64,000 bases of DNA from Bacteroidales bacterium (GTDB taxonomy: Bacteria; Bacteroidota; Bacteroidia; Bacteroidales; UBA932). The notes beneath the pieces are model-generated. The model worked only from the letters and a program-made list of their open reading frames with translations, was not told where the DNA came from and did not search any database. The DNA lies in assembly GCA_017962235.1 (NCBI GenBank), contig JAGCVS010000016.1, positions 1-64,000 on the forward strand, in the 5' to 3' direction. Positions 16,511 through 24,187 of this stretch are shown here, piece by piece; positions within the stretch are counted from its first letter, which is position 1; each line of letters opens with the position of its first letter. The translations under genes were made by a program, and so were the position numbers.

Positions 16511-18103
16511 CTATTTGTATTTAAGCACCAGCATCTCACCCATCTCCAGCCAGAGGTCGTGGGCTCCGGGCCTGAGCTCCTGAAACTGGGCATCTTTATC
16601 GATGAGATATACCGGGCTGCTCAATTCTATGCTTACAACCTGGTTTGCGGTCCAGTAGTTATTTACAATTACGATATATTCATTGCCATCATTCTCAATA
16701 AATGATACGGTGGCGCCAGAAGTAACTTCCAGACTCTTCAGGCACTCCGGGAAATCCAGCACGGAGAGATATTTCTCAATGGGTGCCAGAGGCCCTGTCT
16801 GACGGACGCAGTTCACTTTGGAGTCCTTGAACACAAACGCTCTTTTCTGCATTCTCAGGTTGGCTGCCTTGAGTTCTTCATATGCCTGTGTCCAGGTACC
16901 GTCCCGCATAATGGGGGCGTAATCGGTACCGCTGTAGTCCTGTATGGTAAAATACTGTACAGTCTGCGCGCCATACGCCAAATCAGTATAGATCTGCAGC
17001 CGGATATTCGATGCGGTGGGCTTCTCCCTGCGGAGGGTGGTGCCCGTCTCCTTGTTTATCCAAGTGCTGGCGGCAAATGCCCAGAAGGGTATGCCGTGAC
17101 GCTTGGCGGCGTCCGCCACCGTGGCCAGGCACATATGCCATTCATTCTGAATAGCTCCCACCAGAACCGGATAGATATCGAAAGATATGAAGTCGAAATC
17201 CATATAATCCGACATTATATTAATGTACTCTGTGTACGTTTGCACGCCCATGGAGTTGGGAGAAGCGTTTGCAAGCAGATTGATATAAATCGGACGGGTA
17301 GGATCGATCCTTCTGATTTTATCCTTGACGGCCATAAGCCTCCAGATATCGTCTACACTGGGTTCATCGCACATGTGATACCCGAATACAGAGGGCTGGT
17401 CCTTCAGATAGCCCACCACCTCATCAATGGCGGTGTCTTCCATGTTGTCGTACCAGTAGTTGCCCTGATTGCCCACAACGGCCAGGGTCTTGAGCCCCGC
17501 CTGTGCAGCATTGTCTATATACTGCTTCCAGTCGCCCTCGTCTGTCTCTAGAGTGACCATGGTGAGTCCCGCATCGGCCAGCTTCTGATAATTCTCTACG
17601 GTGGCGTTCCAGGGCTTGAAGCAATAGTAGCCCATCGCCTCCATCTTGGGTTGGTTGTCCTCGCTGTAGGGGTTGCGCACAAGAATGGGCAGTATGGCAG
17701 CGGTACTGCGCCCTGAGGCTGCAGTAGCGGTAACCACAATGTCACGGTAGCTGGCAGGGTCGGGTGCAGTGACCACAATATCCCCTTCGGTACCGCCTGT
17801 AGCGTTCAGCATAACGCTCCATCCTCCCTTAGGCAAAACCTCAACCTCGGCTGCCTCCGGCAGACTGTAATGAATAGTGATGCTGCCAGCCGCGTCTACG
17901 CCGTAAAAGTCCTTGTCAAATGAGAATACAAAATCGCCTTCCAGCGCCGGTTTCAAACCGGAAGCATCGGGCAACTGCGGTGCCTGCTCCTGCTGCATAG
18001 CTGTTAGATCGCCCTGCAACTGCTCCAGCAGCTCCCGCTCCTGCTTGTTGCAGGAGAGTGCCGCCATCAGCATCACAGACAGTATGAGCGCCGCTTTTCT
18101 CAT
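16511..18103 (-). CDS. DEP-motif TIM-barrel lipoprotein (array copy 4)
   Basis: 530 residues with the same plan as copy 3: lipobox AALSC (Cys18), coiled coil QERELLEQLQGDLTAMQQEQ (21-40), sandwich with FSFDKDFYGVDAAGSITIHY, barrel, C-terminal sandwich ending EMGEMLVLKYK. The DEP motif is GYHMCDEPSV (Asp246-Glu247), followed by ISFDIYPVL and AYGAQTVQYFTIQ. LEQLQ in the stalk is identical in copies 3, 4 and 5. The substrate is unknown. Close similarity in length and domain borders shows recent tandem duplication. Confidence 0.7.
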   Translation of the reverse strand: MRKAALILSVMLMAALSCNKQERELLEQLQGDLTAMQQEQAPQLPDASGLKPALEGDFVFSFDKDFYGVDAAGSITIHYSLPEAAEVEVLPKGGWSVMLNATGGTEGDIVVTAPDPASYRDIVVTATAASGRSTAAILPILVRNPYSEDNQPKMEAMGYYCFKPWNATVENYQKLADAGLTMVTLETDEGDWKQYIDNAAQAGLKTLAVVGNQGNYWYDNMEDTAIDEVVGYLKDQPSVFGYHMCDEPSVDDIWRLMAVKDKIRRIDPTRPIYINLLANASPNSMGVQTYTEYINIMSDYMDFDFISFDIYPVLVGAIQNEWHMCLATVADAAKRHGIPFWAFAASTWINKETGTTLRREKPTASNIRLQIYTDLAYGAQTVQYFTIQDYSGTDYAPIMRDGTWTQAYEELKAANLRMQKRAFVFKDSKVNCVRQTGPLAPIEKYLSVLDFPECLKSLEVTSGATVSFIENDGNEYIVIVNNYWTANQVVSIELSSPVYLIDKDAQFQELRPGAHDLWLEMGEMLVLKYK

Positions 18104-18110
18104 TCTTCTT

Positions 18111-19706
18111 TTATTCGTATTTGATGACCATAAGGTCGCCTTCGTCTATTACAAACTCTTCGCTTCCCGGCCGGTGCTCCGTAAAGGAGCCGTCCGGCTC
18201 TATAGTGTACACCATATCGTTGAAGGTCACTTCCACAGAAATCTTCTGGGTATAACTCTGGTTGACCATGGCGATATAACGGTTGCCTCTGTTCTCTATG
18301 AACGATACCAGGGCTGTGCCGCTGGCGGCGATGGATTCTATCTGCTGCGGCAGATTGGCCTGCGAAAGGGCATCGCCCCAGATTGCGGGGCTGTCGGTAA
18401 AGCGGATGTCCTCCACGGAGCAGCCGTTGAACACATATCCGCGCTTCTGGATCTGATGGCAGGCTGTCTTGAGATAGTCGTATGCCTCAGTCCATGTTCC
18501 GTCCAGCATGATGGGGGCGAACGTGGTGCCGCCGTATTGCTGTATGGTAAAGAACTGTACCACCTGGGCGCCGTAAACCATATCCGTGTATGCCTGCAGG
18601 CGCAGGTTCTCTACCGACGGACGGCCGCGGACAATGGTGCCTCCCTCGTTGTCTATGTGGCAGCTTGCAGCAAAGGCCCAGAAAGGTATGCCGTATTTGC
18701 GGGCCATGTCGGACACAGCGCGCAGACACATGTGCCAACCCTGCATGTAGGTGCCGTCTGTGAGTATGGGATACATGTCAAACGACAGGAACTTCACGCC
18801 GCAGTCACGGGCAAAGGCCTCTATGTAATCCCTGTAAGTGGTTGTACCCAGGGAGGCCGACGAGCCGTCGGGGTTGAGATTGATATATACAGGGTGCTCC
18901 GGGTCCAGCGACTCTATCTTCTCCCTGATCCGTTTCAGACGGGGTATCCTATCTGTGCTGGGCTCGTCAAAAACGTGGTATGCCAATGTACCGGGCTGCT
19001 CCTTGAGATAACCCACCAGCTCGTCCAGATACTTGTAATTGTCGGGGTCACCTGCCCAGCGGTCGCCGGCGAAACCTATGATGGCCAGCGACTTCATCCC
19101 TACCTTCCATGCCCGCGCCACCTGGTCCTTAAAGTCGTAATCCTCGCACTCTACCGTTACCATATTCAGGCCGGCATCTGCCAGCTTCTGGAAATTGGCC
19201 TCGGATGCGTGTTGGGGCTTCAGGCTGTAATAACCCAGCAGGTTGGCCTGGGTGCGGGTGGCATCGGTATAAGGGTCGCGGACAATCAGGGGGATGATTG
19301 CGGCCGCGATTTTACCGTTTTCTGCGGTGGCAGTCACCGTAAAGGTTGCGGGCGCTGCGGGGTCGGGGGCGGTAAGGGTAATCGTTCCGGTGGTGGCGCC
19401 GGTGGCGTTCACAGTGGCGGTCCAGCCCTCCCGGGGGGAGACAGTTACAGCACACGCCTCGCTCAGAGTGTAACCGACAGTCACACTGGAGCCAGCATCC
19501 ACGCCGTACCTTTGCTGGTCAAAGACGATGGCAAAGGGGCCATCCGACAGTGCGGGCACGACCGCCTGCGGTACGGCGCTGCCATCGGCGTTCTGCAACT
19601 CTTCCAGAGAAGCCTGTAGCTGTTCCAGCTCCAGCTTCTGCTCTTCGTTGCAGGCTACCGGAATAACCAGCACGGCCAGCAATACGTATAACAGAACCCG
19701 TCTCAT
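18111..19706 (-). CDS. DEP-motif TIM-barrel lipoprotein (array copy 5)
   Basis: 531 residues: lipobox VIPVAC (Cys19), coiled coil EEQKLELEQLQASLEELQNA (21-40), sandwich with VFDQQRYGVDAGSSVTVGY, barrel and C-terminal domain ending DEGDLMVIKYE. The DEP motif is AYHVFDEPST (Asp247-Glu248); LSFDMYPIL and VYGAQVVQFFTIQ follow. It is 7 bases from copy 4 and 3 bases from the 707-residue DUF4988/FISUMP gene upstream, so all are one transcription unit. Confidence 0.7.
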   Translation of the reverse strand: MRRVLLYVLLAVLVIPVACNEEQKLELEQLQASLEELQNADGSAVPQAVVPALSDGPFAIVFDQQRYGVDAGSSVTVGYTLSEACAVTVSPREGWTATVNATGATTGTITLTAPDPAAPATFTVTATAENGKIAAAIIPLIVRDPYTDATRTQANLLGYYSLKPQHASEANFQKLADAGLNMVTVECEDYDFKDQVARAWKVGMKSLAIIGFAGDRWAGDPDNYKYLDELVGYLKEQPGTLAYHVFDEPSTDRIPRLKRIREKIESLDPEHPVYINLNPDGSSASLGTTTYRDYIEAFARDCGVKFLSFDMYPILTDGTYMQGWHMCLRAVSDMARKYGIPFWAFAASCHIDNEGGTIVRGRPSVENLRLQAYTDMVYGAQVVQFFTIQQYGGTTFAPIMLDGTWTEAYDYLKTACHQIQKRGYVFNGCSVEDIRFTDSPAIWGDALSQANLPQQIESIAASGTALVSFIENRGNRYIAMVNQSYTQKISVEVTFNDMVYTIEPDGSFTEHRPGSEEFVIDEGDLMVIKYE

Positions 19707-19709
19707 GTA

Positions 19710-21833
19710 TTATTCAGCCACCTGCTTTACGCAACGTACAGGGATTGCGCGTGCGCGCATGTCACCCTGGTACCAGTAAACGGTGTGTGTTTCCTTATCC
19801 ACAACGGTGACAGCTGCACCTGCGCTCTCGTTGACACCGTATCTGCCTGCGCAGGAATGCCACAATGCCAATTCTCTCCCAACGGTGCCGCCGCGGTACA
19901 TCCTGCCGGCAAAAGGATAGAAGCTTTCCTGTCCGTAATCGCCGCGAACGATCATACCCTCTTCTGTATACTGGGTGCGGGTCTCGTCACGGAAAATCAG
20001 GAAGGCATTTGCCGGGGGAACCATGTAGCCTACAGGGCACGGGTCATAGATACTCTTGCTCAGGTCTTTCAGATGGCGGTTCTTGCCATAATCGGGGTTG
20101 CCCCACAGATAGACGTTGGCAGTTGAATACCAGTTGCCGTCTGAGTTGCCGTCTGCGGTATAAGGGCGCTGGGGATACCTGATTGAGAAGGCGAATGCAT
20201 GGGAACTGTTGTTTGCCATGCTGTTCATTGCGGTATTTGCCTCAAACGGATCCTTGCGGCCCCACTGATAATACACGCCGTGGGTTGCGGTTCCGTCTGC
20301 AGGGTCTGCGCTGGTTGCACCCAGGTTGCGGTCCAGGGTAGTGAACCGCAGAAGGTCAGGATTGGTATGGGTACGTTCCTGAGGTGCATCGGTGCGCCAG
20401 ATATGCCAGCTCCACGCTGTGATTCCACGGGAGTTCTTTATGGCGATTAGTGCATTTCCCTCTACATCGGTTGCATGGAAATAAACCTTGCCATCTTTCA
20501 GGGTGGGTGTACCCGAGATTACATCACCGGTGTTGTAAACTATCTCTACCCTGACAGGTTCCAGTACAGAAGATGCGGGGAAATCGGTATACGGAGCAGC
20601 GGTGCTGGGCATGATGCCGGAGTCGCCGCAGCCTGCCACGGTAGCGTCAAAGTAATAATCGCCCGCCTTGGTAATGATGTAGCAGTTTGCAGTACCGTTA
20701 GCGCTCAGGTTCTCACCGGAATCCACGGGCCTGGGCTCCTGCCATACCATCACTGTCTGGGTATAAGTGTCAGAAGAAATAACAACCTTGGCGCTGCGCA
20801 TTGCTTCACCGTTATTGGGCTGTGCGGTAAGGGTAACGGTCTCCTCGCGGACAGCCTTGGTGCCACCCATGGTAAGCCAGTCGGCACCGGGCTCTATTGT
20901 AACATCGTACTTGTCCAGATTGATATACAGTTTTATATCCACCTGCGAACCGGACCACAATGCGCTGTATGCATCCCATGCAGGGTACATCACAGGGAAT
21001 TTCTCATCCACTTTAAGGGTATCGAAATTGATGGCGCAGGTAACGGTATGACCCAGCCCGTCGCCAAACAGTAGCTGTGCACTCTTGCCGGCAGCGGGTT
21101 CCAGAGCGGTTACTACAACCTGTCCCTTGGTCTCGTTCTCCCAAATAATCTGGTAGCCCCAATGATCGGGCAGAACCGGAATCACGGTATAGCTGTTTGC
21201 CTCACCATCAATAAGAAAATCGATAACAGCGGTTCCTTTGGTTGCCATGGTACTGCCGTCGCCGCTAATCATAACCGCGATGGTTGCATCCTTGGCAAAG
21301 TCCACAACTGTACCGCCAAGGAATGTCACGGCGATATTGGAGCCATCCTCATTTATTGACTGCACCACCGGCTTGTCAGATTTGGAAATCTGCTGCCAGG
21401 TCTTCTGGCCGTCGGTGCTCACCTCAATCGCATCTTCGCTCACACGGAACTCGGGAGCGGTGGCGATGGTGGCGTTCTTGCCTGAAGCATCTGTGAGCGG
21501 AGTGCCGTTGAGAGTCCAGAAATAGTTTCCGTCCTGAACTCCCACAGAAATAGCTGCCGTCTGGTTGGGAACGCTCACGGTACCGTTGCTCATGAACTTG
21601 AAATCGTAGCCGGTTTCTGTCTTGGTAACCGATACAATCGGGTCACCGGACTGCTTGATGAGCAGCACATCCCTGAGGCCGCCGAGAGAGTTGGTAATGG
21701 TTGCCAGGTCCTCGCGGTTTACAATGAGTTGTTCAATCTTCTTCTGCGTCTCTTCTATCTGAGATTCATAGTCCACGCAAGAAGTAACCAGCAGCGCACA
21801 CGCCGCCATGATGGTAAGGATTATTCTTTTCAT
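19710..21833 (-). CDS. DUF4988-BACON-FISUMP modular lipoprotein
   Basis: 707 residues: lipobox LLVTSC (Cys19), coiled coil SQIEETQKKIEQLIVNREDL (24-43), DUF4988-like region (about 55-200: GYDFKFMSNGTVSVPNQTAA, NYFWTLNGTPLTDASG), an all-beta middle, a BACON-like domain (about 300-370: GADWLTMGGTKAVREETVTL), then ANCYIITKAGDYYFDATV and a FISUMP domain (TAWSWHIWRTDAP, LDRNLGAT, GVYYQWGRKDPF, YDPCPVGYMVPP, IPVRCVKQ). It reads like the 278- and 368-residue proteins fused. It is the first gene after a terminator and promoter, so it leads the DEP operon. It is probably a large surface scaffold or glycan-binding protein. Confidence 0.68.
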   Translation of the reverse strand: MKRIILTIMAACALLVTSCVDYESQIEETQKKIEQLIVNREDLATITNSLGGLRDVLLIKQSGDPIVSVTKTETGYDFKFMSNGTVSVPNQTAAISVGVQDGNYFWTLNGTPLTDASGKNATIATAPEFRVSEDAIEVSTDGQKTWQQISKSDKPVVQSINEDGSNIAVTFLGGTVVDFAKDATIAVMISGDGSTMATKGTAVIDFLIDGEANSYTVIPVLPDHWGYQIIWENETKGQVVVTALEPAAGKSAQLLFGDGLGHTVTCAINFDTLKVDEKFPVMYPAWDAYSALWSGSQVDIKLYINLDKYDVTIEPGADWLTMGGTKAVREETVTLTAQPNNGEAMRSAKVVISSDTYTQTVMVWQEPRPVDSGENLSANGTANCYIITKAGDYYFDATVAGCGDSGIMPSTAAPYTDFPASSVLEPVRVEIVYNTGDVISGTPTLKDGKVYFHATDVEGNALIAIKNSRGITAWSWHIWRTDAPQERTHTNPDLLRFTTLDRNLGATSADPADGTATHGVYYQWGRKDPFEANTAMNSMANNSSHAFAFSIRYPQRPYTADGNSDGNWYSTANVYLWGNPDYGKNRHLKDLSKSIYDPCPVGYMVPPANAFLIFRDETRTQYTEEGMIVRGDYGQESFYPFAGRMYRGGTVGRELALWHSCAGRYGVNESAGAAVTVVDKETHTVYWYQGDMRARAIPVRCVKQVAE

Positions 21834-21877
21834 ATTGTTAAATAGTGCATTATTTCAAAATGGGTCGATAAATCGCG

Positions 21878-21909
21878 CTAAGATACCCATTTTTGGGCAT
21901 AAAACAAAA
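21878..21909 (-). promoter_or_regulatory. Promoter leading the DEP-protein operon
   Basis: On the minus strand a -33 TTTTG (21905-21909), a 19-base spacer and a -7 TATCTTAG (21878-21885, seven of eight consensus positions) lie just after the terminator and about 45 bases ahead of the 707-residue gene. Spacing matches the Bacteroidota consensus. Confidence 0.55.
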
Positions 21910-21927
21910 CCCATCGAAATATTACGC

Positions 21928-21959
21928 AAAAAAGGTACCCCGTTGCAAGGATACCTTTT
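21928..21959 (-). terminator. Rho-independent terminator after array copy 6
   Basis: An 11-bp stem (AAAAGGTATCC pairing with GGGTACCTTTT, one G-U) with an 8-base loop is followed on the minus strand by a T run. It begins 6 bases after the stop of the 529-residue gene. Because A and T runs flank both sides it could work in either direction. Confidence 0.7.
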
Positions 21960-21965
21960 CAATTA

Positions 21966-23555
21966 CTAGCGCCACTTAATTACCAGCATATCACCCTCGT
22001 CTATGATGAATCGGGTCTCTCCAGGCGGCTGTTCAGAGAATTCCCCCTCGCGGTCTATCGTATAAACCGCCCGGGTAAAACCGATATAGACTGATATCTT
22101 TTCCTGCCAGGACTTATTGCACAGCACCACATATTCGTTGCCGCTGTTGCGGATAAAGGAGACCACGGCGCTGCCGTCGGTGCTGATGCCGCTTATGGCG
22201 TCGGGCAGATCGGAAGTTTCCGGATATGTGCCGTGAAGATAATAATCGTGGCCTATGTGGCGGAGTTTGTATACATCGCCGCGGGCAAACACGAACTCCC
22301 GGCTGTGCACCTCATGGTTGTATTTCTGTATATCGTAATAGACAGGCTTGTATGTACCGTCGCCCATTATGGGGGCATAGTCGCTGTCGCTCAGACACTT
22401 CCACACAAAGAACTGGTTGCACTGGGCGCCGTATGCAAGATTCACGTTGCCCTGCATGCGGATGTTCTCCAGAGTGGGGTCTTCCCTCCCCTGTAGCCTG
22501 CTGCAAAGCAGGAACGCCCAGAAAGGCACTCCGTGACGCCGGGCCGCGTCACGCACTACATTCAGCGAATGGTACCACGAATTCTCCACCCCTTCCAGTC
22601 GCACCGGATACTGGTCAAAGGTGATGAACTCCAGATCGCAGACGCTGGCAAAATGTTCTACATACTCTTCATAAGAATTCGCTCCCATTCCTGCCGTGGA
22701 CACCGTGCTGGGATGCAGGTTTATATAAACCGGACGGTCGGGGTCCAGTTCGTTTATCCTCCTTTTGGCAGTGGCAAGACGGTTGGCAATTGCGGTGCTA
22801 GGCTCATCTGCAATCTGATATGCGCAGATGGCCGGATATTGCTTGGCCTCTGCAATCAGGGCATCCAAACCCTTGTAATTAACGGGGTCATCGGAATAGA
22901 GACCGGCGGTGTAATTGATAAACAGGACCACCTTGACACCGGTCTGCTCCGCATAGCGGCACTGGTCGCGCCACCATGGGCCGTGTATCAGATCTTCTCC
23001 CTCTACGGTAATCATGGTCATTCCCGCATCGGCCAGCTTCTGGAAATTCTCCAGAGTGCCGAGAGTCCCATTCAGCCCGTTATAACCTAGCGATTCAATG
23101 CGGGGGCTTTGGGTATTGCAGAAAGGTTTGCGCACGAATACCTGGAAGAAGGTTTCCGCCACGCTGCCGTTCTGGGTTGTCGCCTTAATTCTCACTATTG
23201 CGGGCGAGGCGGGATCGGGAGCGGTGACTTTTATGGTTCCTTCATTTTCACCGGACTGCGCATTCTCCACCACTATACTCCACCCTTCCCCGGCCTCAGT
23301 CTCCAACGTGGCGGGCTGGTTCAGGGTATAATGCACCTCAAAGCTCCCCCTTGCATCTACCCAGCAATCGCATTTGTCCAGAGCGATACTCAAATCGGGC
23401 AAGACAATCTGCTGCGCATCCGGCAACCCATACGTCGCACCCTCAAGCTCCGACTTCTGCTCTTGCAGTTGGGCCAGCTGCTCCTTCAGCTCTCCGTTGC
23501 ACCCCGCAAAGAGAGCCGCAGCCAGCATCAGTATTAACAACGATAACCTGCGCAT
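21966..23555 (-). CDS. DEP-motif TIM-barrel lipoprotein (array copy 6)
   Basis: 529 residues: lipobox ALFAGC (Cys19), coiled coil GELKEQLAQLQEQKSELEGA (21-40), sandwich (about 55-142) that is Cys-rich at KCDCW, barrel and C-terminal domain ending DEGDMLVIKWR. The DEP motif AYQIADEPST gives Asp250-Glu251; ITFDQYPV and AYGAQCNQFFVW follow. It is separated from the other five copies by a terminator and promoter and lies 13 bases behind gmhA, so it is probably expressed with the glycoside hydrolase run rather than with the other copies. Confidence 0.7.
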   Translation of the reverse strand: MRRLSLLILMLAAALFAGCNGELKEQLAQLQEQKSELEGATYGLPDAQQIVLPDLSIALDKCDCWVDARGSFEVHYTLNQPATLETEAGEGWSIVVENAQSGENEGTIKVTAPDPASPAIVRIKATTQNGSVAETFFQVFVRKPFCNTQSPRIESLGYNGLNGTLGTLENFQKLADAGMTMITVEGEDLIHGPWWRDQCRYAEQTGVKVVLFINYTAGLYSDDPVNYKGLDALIAEAKQYPAICAYQIADEPSTAIANRLATAKRRINELDPDRPVYINLHPSTVSTAGMGANSYEEYVEHFASVCDLEFITFDQYPVRLEGVENSWYHSLNVVRDAARRHGVPFWAFLLCSRLQGREDPTLENIRMQGNVNLAYGAQCNQFFVWKCLSDSDYAPIMGDGTYKPVYYDIQKYNHEVHSREFVFARGDVYKLRHIGHDYYLHGTYPETSDLPDAISGISTDGSAVVSFIRNSGNEYVVLCNKSWQEKISVYIGFTRAVYTIDREGEFSEQPPGETRFIIDEGDMLVIKWR

Positions 23556-23568
23556 CAGCGGATAGAAA

Positions 23569-24141
23569 CTACTTAACCAGTTGTTCTACCGCCTCTATGA
23601 TGATGTGAACTGCGGTGATGTGCATCTCCTGGATGCGGTCGCTGTAGCCCTTGTGGGGCACGGCTATCACGGCGTCTGAGAGCGCCGCAAGCGGATTGTC
23701 TCCGGCACGGGTGAAGCCAACCACCTTCATCCCCTTCTCGAGGGCCACGCGGGCTGCCTCCACCACATTCTTGGAAGTGCCGCTGGTAGAAAAGCCGCAC
23801 AGCACATCGCCGGGGCGGCCCAGTGTCTCCACAACGCGGGAGAAAATCTTCTCGAAAGAGTAATCGTTGGTGGTGCAGGTGATGTGCGCCGGGTCGTTTA
23901 TGGCCATTGCCGGCAGCGGGCCGCGGCTGTCGCGGAAGCGTCCTGTAAGTTCCTCCGCAAAATGTGTGGCATCGCACAGCGACCCGCCGTTGCCGCAGGT
24001 GAGCACCTTGCCCCCAGCCTTTATGGAATCGGCTATCAAATGCGCCGCCTTATTGATATTCTCCACCGTAGCGGCATCGCCCACAAAGGCCTGCGCCACG
24101 CTGAGGTGTTCGTCAAGACTGTTCTGAATCAATTGTTTCAT
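23569..24141 (-). CDS. gmhA: Phosphoheptose isomerase-like SIS protein (GmhA)
   Basis: 190 residues, normal for GmhA. SIS motifs are GGKVLTCGNGGSLCDATHFAEELTGRF (about 43-69, with the HFAEEL acid/base and zinc region) and VLCGFSTSGTSKNVVEAA (about 113-130), followed by DRIQEMHITAVHIIIEAVE near the end. GmhA converts sedoheptulose 7-phosphate to D-glycero-manno-heptose 7-phosphate for envelope glycans. Its position within a polysaccharide locus, between a phosphodiesterase-like gene and array copy 6, is unusual for a core LPS gene, so a different sugar phosphate is possible. Confidence 0.82.
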   Translation of the reverse strand: MKQLIQNSLDEHLSVAQAFVGDAATVENINKAAHLIADSIKAGGKVLTCGNGGSLCDATHFAEELTGRFRDSRGPLPAMAINDPAHITCTTNDYSFEKIFSRVVETLGRPGDVLCGFSTSGTSKNVVEAARVALEKGMKVVGFTRAGDNPLAALSDAVIAVPHKGYSDRIQEMHITAVHIIIEAVEQLVK

Positions 24142-24187
24142 AATCTTCAGATAAAATCAGGACGAAGGTATGAAAAAATACCGATTC

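Noticed and set aside
17913-19619. A 568-codon plus-strand frame opposite array copies 4 and 5
   Set aside because: It crosses two real genes on the other strand, resembles no protein, and the minus-strand products have signal peptides and conserved motifs.
21841-21915. Repeated ATGGGT/ACCCAT words as a possible CRISPR-like or direct-repeat array
   Set aside because: Units are only 6 bases with irregular spacing; they are explained by the promoter and terminator region.
23569-23585. ACTTAACCAGTTG as a third strong LacI operator
   Set aside because: It is the 3' coding end of gmhA, only half-matches the palindrome and is not near a promoter.
24166-24181. GGTAT/ATACC hairpin before the phosphodiesterase stop region as a terminator
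   Set aside because: The stem is only 5 bp, A/T-rich and without a clear T run on the coding strand.
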